From positions 103,770 to 167,769 of the forward strand of contig JAFAZX010000005.1 in NCBI GenBank assembly GCA_019239425.1: a stretch of DNA of 64,000 nt, written 5' to 3'. This stretch comes from Acidobacteriota bacterium. GTDB taxonomy: Bacteria > Acidobacteriota > Blastocatellia > Pyrinomonadales > Pyrinomonadaceae. The position numbers were made by a program, and so were the translations under genes. Shown here in pieces: positions 46,620-55,547 of this stretch. The number at the start of each line of letters is the position of its first letter. Within the stretch, counting starts at the first letter, position 1. A model generated the notes under the pieces. That model was given only the letters and a program-made list of their open reading frames with translations, was not told the origin of the DNA and searched no databases.

Positions 46620-46719
46620 ATAGTAGCAGTAGTCAGTAGCCAGTAGAAGAACCTTCGGCGCTCGAACCATACGGCCATCATCTACACGTCCGCGACGCGG
46701 AGCGCTACTGACTACTGCT
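46620..46719. repeat. Tandem-word inverted repeat, GGCAGTA-related, copy A3
   Basis: The arms 46625-46640 (AGCAGTAGTCAGTAGC) and 46704-46719 are perfect 16-bp reverse complements, with a 63-bp loop. Words are CAGTAGT/CAGTAGC, a diverged form of the A class. It lies between divergent genes, six bases before the ATG of the J-like gene. The rest of the 46509-46725 gap shows only promoter-like AT-rich DNA near 46540-46600. Confidence 0.78.
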
Positions 46720-46725
46720 CTTCAA

Positions 46726-48324
46726 ATGATTCGTCTCTTCAAAAAGCGCGTCGAGTGGAGGCCGCCGCTGGGGCTGTTCGAGCCGGCGGCGCGGGACGCG
46801 TTCCGCGTGCTGGGGCTGGGGGCGGGGGCGGCGCAGGGCGAGGTCTTCGACGCGGCGTCGTCTCTGCGCCTCGCGCTGAAGGTCGGCGTGCGGAAGACGT
46901 TCGAAGGGGACGCGGCGTGGCTCGGCGAGGTCGCGCGCAAGGAGTCGGACGTGCGCGACGCGGTCGGCCGCCTCTCCGAGCCCGTGCAGCGCGCGCGCGA
47001 ACGCCTCTTCTGGTTCCAACTCCCCCCGGCCTCCACGCCCGTCTCGACGGTCGCGGAGCTCACGGCCGCCGTCGAAGAGCTGCTCAAGCGAGTCCCCGTC
47101 CAACCCTCCGACTCTGACAAGGCGGGCGGCTGGCGGCTCGCGGACGAAGAGGCGGCGGCGCTGCACGACGCGGCGCTGCTCGCGCTGGCCGGCGTGGTGC
47201 GGCTCGACCCGACGCTGCGCGAGGCGGGGGCCTGGGCGCGCGCGCTCGGACTTTGGCGGCGCCTGTTCGGGTGCGAGGAGTTCTGGTCGCGGCTCGTGTC
47301 TTTAGATTTAAAGGGCGACTACGAGCAGCCGGTCGCGTTCGGCGAGGTGGCGGAGCTGCGGCGGGCCGCGCCGCGCGCCGTCTACGCGCACGTGGCCGGG
47401 CGGGCGCGCGATTCGGTCGTGCGCGGCGAGCTGCGCGAGGCCGTGCGCGCCTTTGAAATCCTGCGCGGGGCCGGGATGTCCGCGACGCTGCTGCGCGAGT
47501 ACGAGGAGGAGACGGTCGGCACGGCCGAGGACAAGCTCACCGAAGAGCTGGACACGGCCTTCACCTGGGTCGGCGGGGCGGGCTTCGAACACAAGCCGGC
47601 CGCCGAGCGGCGCAACTACTGCAACGGCGCGTGGCGCCGTTTCGAGCTGGTGCGGCCGCGCCTCGCAGACTTCGCGCGGCTGGCAGGCGTCGAGTCCTTC
47701 TACGCGCGGCGCGTCTTCGAACACGCGGCGGCGAAGCTCTTAAAGCTGGCCGCCTCGTTCCAGGAGGCGCAGCGGCCCGACGAGGCGCTCTTCGTCTGTT
47801 ACACGGCGCGCCTCTTCGCGCCGCCCGAGTCGGAGGAGCTGCCGGCCATCCTTGAGAAGCTGCGCACGCTCGGCGTCAACGAAGACGCGGGCGACAGGAG
47901 CCCGAACGGGTTCGGCGGGATGGTCATGAGTGCGCTGACGCGGGAGCGCACGCCGCCGAAACTTTTTAAGGACGACCCGAAGGGCGGGAAGACGCTCGAC
48001 AGCTTCACGCGAAAGAGCGACGCGCCCGGGTGCCTGACGAGCGCGGCCTTCTGGCTCCTGATGGTCGGGGTCGGGGTCGGGCTGCGGGCCTGCGCCGGCG
48101 ACAGGCCGCGCGCGCCCTACTACATGCCCGTCAACTCTCTCCCGACGATCAACGTCAGGCCGACCGTGAATCTCAACCTGAACCTGAACTACAACATCCC
48201 TCTGCCGCTCAACCTGAGCCCATACACGGAGCCCACGCCGCGCGGCAAGCGGAAGCGCCGGGCGACGCGCAACGACAACGTTCCGCCGGCCGCGGCCGAG
48301 CGCGCGTCGCCCGAGCGGGAATGA
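46726..48324 (+). CDS. J-domain-like membrane protein of an Hsp70 operon (HPD motif absent)
   Basis: 532 residues. Residues about 24-90 (ARDAFRVLGLGAGAAQGEVF, then a helix) have the position and pattern of a DnaJ N-terminus, but there is no HPD tripeptide, so it is at most a vestigial J-domain. The middle (about 120-400) is helical and unassigned. A single transmembrane helix lies near 445-465 (FWLLMVGVGVGLR), followed by an Asn/Pro/Leu-rich repeat (NLNLNLNYNIPLPLNL) and a basic tail. No Shine-Dalgarno; the leader is repeat A3. Two GrpE-like and Hsp70-like genes follow, so it probably recruits the Hsp70 to the membrane. Assignment rests on context more than sequence. Confidence 0.6.
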   Translation: MIRLFKKRVEWRPPLGLFEPAARDAFRVLGLGAGAAQGEVFDAASSLRLALKVGVRKTFEGDAAWLGEVARKESDVRDAVGRLSEPVQRARERLFWFQLPPASTPVSTVAELTAAVEELLKRVPVQPSDSDKAGGWRLADEEAAALHDAALLALAGVVRLDPTLREAGAWARALGLWRRLFGCEEFWSRLVSLDLKGDYEQPVAFGEVAELRRAAPRAVYAHVAGRARDSVVRGELREAVRAFEILRGAGMSATLLREYEEETVGTAEDKLTEELDTAFTWVGGAGFEHKPAAERRNYCNGAWRRFELVRPRLADFARLAGVESFYARRVFEHAAAKLLKLAASFQEAQRPDEALFVCYTARLFAPPESEELPAILEKLRTLGVNEDAGDRSPNGFGGMVMSALTRERTPPKLFKDDPKGGKTLDSFTRKSDAPGCLTSAAFWLLMVGVGVGLRACAGDRPRAPYYMPVNSLPTINVRPTVNLNLNLNYNIPLPLNLSPYTEPTPRGKRKRRATRNDNVPPAAAERASPERE

Positions 48325-48366
48325 AGGGTCTTCACGCCGGGCGCCGATTCTTGTATGTTGAGGACG

Positions 48367-48717
48367 ATGACGGACGAACTACCAAAGACTCTGGACGTGG
48401 CGCTCTCCGCCCTGGCCGAGCTGGCGGTCGAGTGGTGGCGGCTCGAACGCTGGGCGGGCGCGGCGGAGGAGTCCTCGCCGCAGGCGCGCCACGCCGCGCG
48501 CCGCCTCGGCCGCTTCCTCTCCGAACACGGCCTCGAAGTCCTCGACGTGACGGGCCGCCCCTACGAGCCCGGCCTCGCCGTCGAAGTCCTCGACGCCTTC
48601 GAAGACCGTTTGTTACCCGTCGGTTCGCAAGTGGTTGACGAGACGGTCGCGCCCGTCGTCCTCTACCGCGGCGCCGTCGTCCGCCACGGGCAGGTCGTAG
48701 TCAGAAGAAATTCATGA
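48367..48717 (+). CDS. GrpE-like small protein (putative nucleotide-exchange factor)
   Basis: 116 residues from ATG 48367 (GAGG just upstream; ATG 48355 possible). The N-terminal 60 residues are a helix, too short for the usual GrpE coiled coil. The C-terminal 50 residues resemble the GrpE beta-wing: GRPYEPGLAVEVLDAFEDRL, then VAPVVLYRGAVVRHGQVVVR, with the family order of strands. The stop overlaps the start of the Hsp70 gene by four bases (ATGA), so the two are coupled. I infer a stripped-down exchange factor dedicated to that Hsp70. Confidence 0.65.
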   Translation: MTDELPKTLDVALSALAELAVEWWRLERWAGAAEESSPQARHAARRLGRFLSEHGLEVLDVTGRPYEPGLAVEVLDAFEDRLLPVGSQVVDETVAPVVLYRGAVVRHGQVVVRRNS

Positions 48718-51338
48718 GCAACTACATCGATTTTGGGATCGACCTCGGCACCACCAACTCGTGCATCGCGCGGGCGGCGGGCGGCGAGGTGACGGTCATA
48801 CAGAACAACGACCAGATGAACGTGACGCCTTCGGTCGTCCGCGTGCTGAAGTCGGGGAGCCTGCTCGTGGGCCGGCGCGCGTACAACGCGCTCGCGGAAG
48901 ACCCGGACAACGTGGCGCAGGAGGTCAAGCGTTTGATGGGGCAGCGCTACGCGAAGACCTTCCCCGCGTCGGGCCGTGTGATGTCGCCGGAGGAGATTTC
49001 GGCAGAGGTCTTGAAGTCTCTGCTCGCGGACGCGCGCCGTCGGACGGGCGAGGAGGTGCGCGCGGCCGTCGTCACGGTGCCCGCGGCCTTCACCGCCTTG
49101 CAGTGCGAGGCGACGGCGCGCGCGGCGCAGCTCGCCGGGCTCGAAGAGTACCCTCTGCTGCAAGAGCCCATCGCGGCGGCCGTCGCCTACGGCGCGGCGC
49201 CCGGCGTGCGCGACCAGCGCTGGCTCGTCTTCGACCTCGGCGGGGGCACGCTCGACGTGGCCGTCATCTCGACGCGCGACGGGCGCCTCAACGTCCTCGA
49301 ACACCGCGGCGATAACCACCTCGGCGGGAAAGATATCGACCGCGCGCTCGTCGAGAACGTGCTCGTGCCTTTCCTCGCGCAGCAGTTCGCGCTGCCGCGG
49401 GCGGAGCAGGAGCCGGCGAAACTCGCGCGGCTGCTGCGCAAGCTGACGCTGCTCGCCGAGTACGCGAAGATTGAGTTGACGACCGCGGACGAGACCGTCG
49501 TCAGCCTCCTCGACCTCGGCGAAGACCGCGAGGGCCGGCTCATCGAGGCGGAGCTGCCCCTGACGCGGGCGCGACTCGAAGGCGAGACGGAGCCGCTCCT
49601 CGCGCGCTGCCTGCGCCTCGCCGACGGGGCGCTCGCGGGCGCGCGCGTGCACGGGCTCGATTTAGACCGCGTGCTGCTCGTCGGCGGGCCGACGCAGATG
49701 CCGCGCGTGCGCGAGGCGCTGGCCGCGCACCTCGGAGCGCCCGTCGATTCCACGCTCGACCCGATGACCGTCGTCGCGCGCGGCGCGGCCGTCTACGCCT
49801 CGACCGTCGAGCGCAGCGCGGCGTCGTCCGTGAATGTTAAAGAAGAGCCGAAGAATGCGGGGCTGACGGTTCGACTCGCCTACGACCCCCTGACCGCGGA
49901 GCCCCGGAGCCGCGTCGCGGACAAGCTCGCGGGGAAGGGGAGTGACGCCGGGCTCGAAGTGAAGCTTGACGAGGAGGGCGGGCTCTGGACGAGCGGCTGG
50001 GTGCCCGCGCGCGAGGGCTTCTTCGAGACGGCGCTGGTGTTGCAGGAGGGAAGGCTCAACCGCTTCACGCTGAGCGTGAGGGATGCGAAGGGGCGCGCGC
50101 TCGAAGTCTCGCCGGACGAGTTTCAGATCAGGCACGGGCTCGCGCTCGACGCGCCGCCGCTGCCGCACACCCTCTCGGTCGAGGTCGCGCACGCGGACGG
50201 CCGTGAGGAGTTGAGTCCCGTCTTCCCGCGCCGGACGCTGCTCCCCGCCGAGCGCACCGTCACCTACCGCGCCGCCCACACGCTGCGGCCGAGCGAGCCC
50301 GACACCTCGCTCGCGGTCAAGCTCTGGGAGGGCGAAGCGCTGAACGACCCGCAGGCCAACAACTGGGTCGGCAACTTCCACGTCCGCAGCGAGGCCGTCC
50401 GCCGCCCCGTCCCCGAAGGCGCCGAGGTGCAGCTCCACATCAAGATCGACGCCTCGCGCCTCATCACGGTGGACGTCTTCATCCCGTATCTGAACGAGCA
50501 CTTCACCGACCGCGTCTTCATCCCGAAGGAGGAGGAGCCCGACTACCTCGAACTGCTGAAGGGCGCGCACCTCGAAATCGAGAACTGCCTCGCGCGGCTC
50601 GAACGCGTCGAGGAGCAGTTGATGCTCTCGGGCGCGTCCGCCGAAGACTTCGACTTTCCGGAGGTCGTCTACGACGACGGCTTCGCGCTTGAGCTAAAGG
50701 ACGACGCCGACGGGGGCGCGCCCGCCGCAGACCCGCGGCGCGCGGAGGTCGAGCGGCTGCGGCGCGAGCTTGAGGACTTCGACATCGAGCTGGGCGCGCA
50801 CCAGGCGGCCGGCGACGCGGAAGACCAGGATCGCGCGGCGCGCGTCGTCGAGCGCCTGCGCGAGGCCCGCGCGCGCATCGCCGAGCTTGAGCGGCGCGCG
50901 GGCCTCGCGCCCGCCGGCCCGGGCGTGAGCGACGCGAACACGCTCGCCGCCTCGGCCGCCGAGACCGTGAGCGAGCACGGCACGGACGCGCAGCGCGAGC
51001 GGCTGGCGGCGCTCCGGCGCGAGCTGTCGGAGGCGTCGGCGCGCGGCGACGTGCGCGGCGTGAAGAGGGCGGCCGCGGCCCTGCGCGCGCTGCGCACGCA
51101 GGTGCTCCACGCGCAGGAATGGTTCTGGGATGATTGGTATCACTACCTCGCGCGACCGGGCCGCCAGTTCGTCAACCAGGAGGAGGCCGCGCGCTGGGTC
51201 GCGCAGGGGCAGGAGGCTTTGCAGTCCGGCGACCGCAAGCAGCTCGAACGCGCCGTGAGCTGGCTCTGGTCGCTGCTCCCGCCCGACGAGCAGGCGGCGC
51301 GGAAGGAGCGCGCGGTGAAGCCGGGGCTGAAGCAGTAG
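48714..51338 (+). CDS. Divergent Hsp70 (HscC/DnaK-like) with long C-terminal coiled-coil region
   Basis: 874 residues. The ATPase domain has DFGIDLGTTNSCIA, the NEF-contact region, VFDLGGGTLDVAVIS, and the adenosine motif VLLVGGPTQMPRVREAL. The substrate domain (about 380-560) is diverged from DnaK. A C-terminal extension of about 250 residues (from roughly 620) has long Arg/Glu/Leu helices, probably coiled coil (VERLRRELEDFDIELGAHQ). The family uses ATP to bind exposed peptides; HscC-type members serve special clients. With the two preceding genes it forms a self-contained chaperone unit. The TAG stop lies inside the following GGCAGTA repeat. Confidence 0.9.
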   Translation: MSNYIDFGIDLGTTNSCIARAAGGEVTVIQNNDQMNVTPSVVRVLKSGSLLVGRRAYNALAEDPDNVAQEVKRLMGQRYAKTFPASGRVMSPEEISAEVLKSLLADARRRTGEEVRAAVVTVPAAFTALQCEATARAAQLAGLEEYPLLQEPIAAAVAYGAAPGVRDQRWLVFDLGGGTLDVAVISTRDGRLNVLEHRGDNHLGGKDIDRALVENVLVPFLAQQFALPRAEQEPAKLARLLRKLTLLAEYAKIELTTADETVVSLLDLGEDREGRLIEAELPLTRARLEGETEPLLARCLRLADGALAGARVHGLDLDRVLLVGGPTQMPRVREALAAHLGAPVDSTLDPMTVVARGAAVYASTVERSAASSVNVKEEPKNAGLTVRLAYDPLTAEPRSRVADKLAGKGSDAGLEVKLDEEGGLWTSGWVPAREGFFETALVLQEGRLNRFTLSVRDAKGRALEVSPDEFQIRHGLALDAPPLPHTLSVEVAHADGREELSPVFPRRTLLPAERTVTYRAAHTLRPSEPDTSLAVKLWEGEALNDPQANNWVGNFHVRSEAVRRPVPEGAEVQLHIKIDASRLITVDVFIPYLNEHFTDRVFIPKEEEPDYLELLKGAHLEIENCLARLERVEEQLMLSGASAEDFDFPEVVYDDGFALELKDDADGGAPAADPRRAEVERLRRELEDFDIELGAHQAAGDAEDQDRAARVVERLREARARIAELERRAGLAPAGPGVSDANTLAASAAETVSEHGTDAQRERLAALRRELSEASARGDVRGVKRAAAALRALRTQVLHAQEWFWDDWYHYLARPGRQFVNQEEAARWVAQGQEALQSGDRKQLERAVSWLWSLLPPDEQAARKERAVKPGLKQ

Positions 51339-51485
51339 GCAGTAGGCAGACGGCAGTAGGCAGTTCAGAGCCCCGGAGGGGCGAGATGTTTATAGCTCAG
51401 GTCGATTATTAGTCCTCCAGGCTCCGTTAGGAGCGGCATGTCACATGTCGCCCCTGACGGGGCTCTGAACTGCCTACTGGCTACT
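51339..51485. repeat. Tandem-word inverted repeat, GGCAGTA class, copy A4, enclosing an AGCCCCGG element
   Basis: The arms 51354-51374 and 51459-51479 are perfect 21-bp reverse complements reading CAGTAGGCAGTTCAGAGCCC then C. Outside them, further GCAGTAG words flank both sides. The enclosed 84 bp contain GGAGGGGCGAGATG...CATGTCGCCCCTGACGG. The same AGCCCCGG family occurs at 61183-61242, so this copy looks like one element nested in another. The remainder of the 51339-51574 gap is unremarkable. Confidence 0.85.
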
Positions 51486-51574
51486 GTCTACTCGCCTTTG
51501 GTAGTATCACTCCAATTTCTCCCGCATCAATTCGAAGGAGGACGGGCGCAGGGTCGCGCTGCGCGTTAGAAGGG

Positions 51575-52513
51575 ATGCCTGTTAAAGGGATGACACGGAC
51601 GTTCGTGGCGTTGATCGCGCTGCTGCTTGTGTTGGTGCCCGCGGTGGCCGCGCAGGACAAGACGAAGAAGAAGGGGCTGCCGAAGGGCACGCCCGTGCTC
51701 TGGCGCGCGCGCGACGTGGCCCGGCTCGACCTCGCGGCGGGGCCGGGCGGCGCGGCGATGCGCCCGGCCCTGCGCCGCCTGACCTTCGTCAAGGAGGAGA
51801 AGGGGGGCTGGTCGAAGAAGTACCGCGTGCGCGACGCGCGGGGGCGCGAGTGGGTGGCGAAGGTCGGCGAGGAGGCGCAGCCGGAGACCGCCGCCTCGCG
51901 CCTCATCTGGGCCGCGGGCTACGAGACGGAGATCACCTACCTCGTCCCGCGCGTGAACATCCCCGGCAAGGGGTGGCTCACCAACGTCCGCTTCGAGGCG
52001 CGCCCCGACAACGTCAAGCGGCACGGCGAGTGGAGCTGGGCGCGGAACCCCTTCTCGGGCACGCGCGAACTGGACGGCTTGAAAGTCCTGATGGTGCTCA
52101 TCAACAACTGGGACTTGAAGGACGTGAACAACGTCATCCTGCACACGAAGGGCTCGGGCGAGCTGCGCTACGCCATCAGCGACCTCGGCGCGACCTTCGG
52201 CAAGACGGGCGGCCTCGGCCCGCTCTGGCGCATCACGCGCAGCCGCAATAAGCCCGAGGACTACGCCGACTCGAAGTTCATCGACAAGGTCAAGGACGGC
52301 TACGTGGACTTCCACTTCACAGGCGTCAACAAGGGGGAGGTCGAGAAGATCAAGGTCGAGCACGCGCGCTGGATCGGCCAACGCCTCTCCGCGCTGACCG
52401 ACGGCCAGCTCGCCGCCCTCTTCCGCGCCGCCAACTACACGCCCGCCGAGACCCGCCTCCTCGCCCGCGCCGTCCGCGGGCGCATCGAGGAGCTGTCGAG
52501 CCTGCCGCAGTAA
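51575..52513 (+). CDS. Secreted protein with kinase-like (HipA/Fam20-type) motifs
   Basis: 312 residues. ATG 51575 and ATG 51590 are both possible; neither has a good Shine-Dalgarno. A signal peptide (VALIALLLVLVPAVAAQ) precedes a domain in which kinase-type landmarks appear in order: Lys96 in WVAKVG after a beta-strand pair, Glu104 in QPETAASRL as a candidate salt-bridge partner, Asp180 and Asn185 in NNWDLKDVNN as catalytic loop, and Asp203 in AISDLGATFG as metal-binding DxG. This resembles secreted atypical kinases (Fam20/HipA-like), but the spacing is unproven. If active it would phosphorylate proteins or sugars outside the cytoplasm, where ATP must be supplied. Function is inference. Confidence 0.6.
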   Translation: MPVKGMTRTFVALIALLLVLVPAVAAQDKTKKKGLPKGTPVLWRARDVARLDLAAGPGGAAMRPALRRLTFVKEEKGGWSKKYRVRDARGREWVAKVGEEAQPETAASRLIWAAGYETEITYLVPRVNIPGKGWLTNVRFEARPDNVKRHGEWSWARNPFSGTRELDGLKVLMVLINNWDLKDVNNVILHTKGSGELRYAISDLGATFGKTGGLGPLWRITRSRNKPEDYADSKFIDKVKDGYVDFHFTGVNKGEVEKIKVEHARWIGQRLSALTDGQLAALFRAANYTPAETRLLARAVRGRIEELSSLPQ

Positions 52514-52542
52514 AGCAGAGGGCAGTAGGCAGCTAAGACACG

Positions 52543-52580
52543 AAGGCGGCCGAGTCCTCTTTGACCGGCCGCCTTTGTTT
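52543..52580. terminator. Terminator nested in GGCAGTA-class repeat A5
   Basis: AAGGCGGCCG (52543-52552) pairs perfectly with 52566-52575 and is followed by TTTGTTT. It is flanked by diverged GGCAGTA words on the left (from 52517) and TGCCATCTGCC/TGCCTACTGATT on the right (to 52640), so an intrinsic terminator is enclosed by an A-class inverted repeat. It separates two convergent genes. Confidence 0.75.
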
Positions 52581-52640
52581 ATATGACTACTTCGATACGG
52601 CTCCGAACTGTCTGCTGCCATCTGCCTGCTGCCTACTGAT

Positions 52641-53093
52641 TCACAGCTTGAGATACAGCGAGCTGCTGCCGTAGTCGATGACGGCGGAGTGCGCTTCGAG
52701 CACGTCGGCGCCGAGCACGGCGTCGATGGGGCCGGAGCCGCGGAGCGCCGCCGCCTGGTTGACGTGCGTCAAGTCCATCGCGAGCAGCGCGCCCACCTTC
52801 GGCGTCAACCCGCCCAGGCGGAAACTCGCCTCCCCGATCCGGTACACGTCCAGCCGCGCGGCGCCCGCCCCGCCGCCCTGCATCTCGAGCTTCGTCAGCG
52901 CGAGCCCCATCTCCCGCGCGATGTCGAGGCTGAAGACGCTGCCCCCCGCGCCCGTGTCCACCAGCACCGACAGGGGGCGCCCGTCGAGCGTCCCGTCCGT
53001 GTGGAAGTGGCCGATGCCGCTCCTCGTCAGGGGCACGCGCGTGTAACCGCTCCGCTCTAAGAATTCGACCAGCGTCATCTTCAGATCGAGCAA
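52641..53093 (-). CDS. Retropepsin-like aspartic protease
   Basis: 150 residues from TTG 53093; AGGAGAA is five bases upstream, which decides against ATG 53078. The single-lobe aspartic-protease pattern is LSVLVDTGAGGSVFSL with catalytic Asp46 in DTGA, then PIDAVLGADVLEAHSAVIDYG, the second family motif (hydrophobic-G-x-D/N-hydrophobic-L). Such proteins act as homodimers. There is no signal peptide, so it is cytoplasmic or inner-face. The substrate is unknown. The 373-bp gap that follows (53094-53466) holds an AT/GC mixed stretch and a CCTCCGCGTCCTCTGCG run, but no gene. Confidence 0.82.
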   Translation of the reverse strand: MLDLKMTLVEFLERSGYTRVPLTRSGIGHFHTDGTLDGRPLSVLVDTGAGGSVFSLDIAREMGLALTKLEMQGGGAGAARLDVYRIGEASFRLGGLTPKVGALLAMDLTHVNQAAALRGSGPIDAVLGADVLEAHSAVIDYGSSSLYLKL

Positions 53094-53466
53094 GTGTTCT
53101 CCTGATTGCTCATCTCCTCACGCCACCGGGTGATGATTAGAGAATCTTCAACGCTCTCCACGGCCGGCCCGGCCGTCGAGGGTGAGCAGTAAGCCGCCCG
53201 GGAATAGTAACCCGAAAATGAGCTTGTTGTACCGCGTCGGCCGGAGGGGAGGCAGATGTCGAAGTCGTCGCTGCGGTTTTTAGAATTTCAAACATGTATT
53301 CCTCGGCGCCTCCGCGTCCTCTGCGTCGGCTCTCGTGTTACTGGCACTCAAGTTCGCAGTAACCTTCGACTCCGCGGGAGTAGTGGCCCGCGCCAGGGCT
53401 GTGCTAAATTTCGTCCGCGAACCTGCCCACTCTTCCATGCCGGAACTGTTTTGTAGGAGGGAACTC

Positions 53467-55539
53467 ATGAACGGTCTCTTCACACGCGCGTGCGCCGCGG
53501 CGCTTGCACTCTCGGCCGCAGCCTTCGCCCAGGCGCAGAGCCCGGCCGCGCGCTTCGGCGTCCAGGAGCTGCTCAAGATTCAGCGCGTCGCCGACCCGCA
53601 GCTCTCGCCCGACGGCCGCTGGGTCGCGTACCAGATCACCGTCCCGGACGTGGCCGCCAACCGCAACCGCACGCAGCTCTTCGTCGTCGCCGCCGCGGGC
53701 GGAGAGCCCCGGCAGTTGACGACGGGCGCGGCCTCTTCGTCCTCGCCGCGCTGGTCGCCCGACGGCCGCCGCCTCGCCTACACGTCGGCCAATCAGGTCT
53801 GGACGATGAGCCCCGACGGCTCCGACCCGAAACAGTTGACGAACATCTCGACCGGAGCCAGCGACCCCGTCTGGTCGCCCGACGGCAAGTGGATCGCCTT
53901 CGCGTCCGACGTTTATCCCGACTGCGCCGACGACGCCTGCAACCAGCGGCGCGACGAGGAGGCCGAGAAGAACCCCGTCAAGCCGCACGTCACCACGCGC
54001 CTCTTCGTGCGCCACTGGACGGACTGGAAGGGCGCCAAGCGCACGCACGTCTTCGTCGCCCCTTCGGAGGGCGGCGCCGCGCGCGACCTGACGCCCGGCG
54101 ACTGGGACGCGCCGCCCTTCTCCCTCGGCGACCCTTTGGACTACGCCTTCTCGCCCGACTCGAAGGAGCTGGCCTACGCGCGCAACACAGAACGGCTCGA
54201 AGCGGCCTCGACCAACGCGGACATCTTCGTGGTCGCGGTCGCGGGCGGCGAGCCGCGGCGCATCACGGCCGACAACAGGGGCGCGGACAGGACGCCGCGC
54301 TACTCCCCGGACGGCCGCTACATCGCCTACCGCTCGCAATCCACGCCCGCGTTCGAGAGCGACCGCTGGCGCCTGATGCTCTACGACCGGCAGACCGGAC
54401 AGACGCGCGAGCTGCTGCCGAAGTACGACGCGTACGTGGACGACTTCACCTTCGCGCCCGACGGCAAATCCGTCTACTTCTCCTCGGGCGAGCGCGGCGA
54501 ACAGCCCCTCTTCAACGCGTCCCTGGCCGGCGGCCCGGCGCGCAAGCTCCTGGGCGGCTTCAACGGCGACGTGCAGGTCTCGGCCGACTCGCGCTTTCTC
54601 GTCTTCACGCGCTCGACCGCCAACGGCCCGACCGAGATTTACACGGCGCGCATGGACGGCGTCGTGCCTTTGAACGGCTCGGCCAACCAGGCCGCGCCTT
54701 TGACGCACCACAACGACACTTTCATGAAGCAGTTCTCACTCCGCCCCGCCGAGGAGCTGACGTGGGCGGGCGCGGGCGGGACGAAGGTCTCGGGCTGGCT
54801 GGTCAAGCCGCCCGACTTCGACCCGAACAGGAAGTACCCGCTCGTCGTGCTCATCCACGGCGGGCCGCAGGGCGCCTGGAACGACAGTTGGGGCTACCGC
54901 TGGAACCCGCAGGTCTACGCGGCGGACGGGTACGTCGTCTTCCTGCCGAACCCGCGCGGCTCGACCGGCTACGGTCAGCAGTTCACCAACGAAATCTCCG
55001 GCGACTGGGGCGGCAGGGCTTACGAGGACATCATGAACGGCGTGGCGTCGGTCGCCGCGATGCCCTTCGTCGATAAGAACAACGTGGCCGCGGCCGGCGC
55101 CTCTTACGGCGGCTACATGGTCGAGTGGATTCTCGGGCACAACGACGACCCGCGCGTGAAGTTCAAGACGCTCGTCGCGCACGCCGGCACCTTCAATCTG
55201 GAGAGCATGTACGGCGCGGCCGAGGAGCTGTGGTTCCCCGAGTGGGAGTTCAAAGGGACGCCCTGGGACGCGCCCGAGCTTTACGCGAAGTGGTCGCCGC
55301 ACCGCTTCGCCAAGAACTTCAAGACGCCGACGCTCGTCACGCACGGCGAGCTGGACTTCCGCGTCCCCGTCGATCAGGGGCTCCAGCTCTTCACGTACTT
55401 GCAGCGGCAGGGCGTCGAGTCGAAGCTCGTCATCTTCCCGGACGAGGGGCACTGGATTCTCAAGCCCGGCAACTCCCTCTTCTGGCACACGACCGTCCTC
55501 GAATGGCTCGATTCGCACCTGAAGCAAAAAGGGAGTTGA
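53467..55539 (+). CDS. Secreted S9 (prolyl oligopeptidase-type) serine peptidase
   Basis: 690 residues from ATG 53467, with TAGGAGGGAACTC before it. A signal peptide (CAAALALSAAAFAQAQ) leads to a WD40/PD40-like beta-propeller with repeated LSPDGRWVAYQ, WSPDGRRLAYT, WSPDGKWIAFASD and YSPDGRYIAYRS blades. The C-terminal alpha/beta-hydrolase has the triad Ser in GASYGGYMVEW, Asp in ELDFRVPVDQG and His in DEGHWILKPGN. These peptidases cleave dipeptides or acyl-peptides from small peptides. It is followed at eight bases by the L,D-transpeptidase gene. Confidence 0.94.
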   Translation: MNGLFTRACAAALALSAAAFAQAQSPAARFGVQELLKIQRVADPQLSPDGRWVAYQITVPDVAANRNRTQLFVVAAAGGEPRQLTTGAASSSSPRWSPDGRRLAYTSANQVWTMSPDGSDPKQLTNISTGASDPVWSPDGKWIAFASDVYPDCADDACNQRRDEEAEKNPVKPHVTTRLFVRHWTDWKGAKRTHVFVAPSEGGAARDLTPGDWDAPPFSLGDPLDYAFSPDSKELAYARNTERLEAASTNADIFVVAVAGGEPRRITADNRGADRTPRYSPDGRYIAYRSQSTPAFESDRWRLMLYDRQTGQTRELLPKYDAYVDDFTFAPDGKSVYFSSGERGEQPLFNASLAGGPARKLLGGFNGDVQVSADSRFLVFTRSTANGPTEIYTARMDGVVPLNGSANQAAPLTHHNDTFMKQFSLRPAEELTWAGAGGTKVSGWLVKPPDFDPNRKYPLVVLIHGGPQGAWNDSWGYRWNPQVYAADGYVVFLPNPRGSTGYGQQFTNEISGDWGGRAYEDIMNGVASVAAMPFVDKNNVAAAGASYGGYMVEWILGHNDDPRVKFKTLVAHAGTFNLESMYGAAEELWFPEWEFKGTPWDAPELYAKWSPHRFAKNFKTPTLVTHGELDFRVPVDQGLQLFTYLQRQGVESKLVIFPDEGHWILKPGNSLFWHTTVLEWLDSHLKQKGS

Positions 55540-55547
55540 GGCGCGCC

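Noticed and set aside
46726..47000. True J-domain in the first gene of the Hsp70 operon
   Set aside because: The HPD tripeptide needed to stimulate Hsp70 is absent, so only a J-like relation is claimed.
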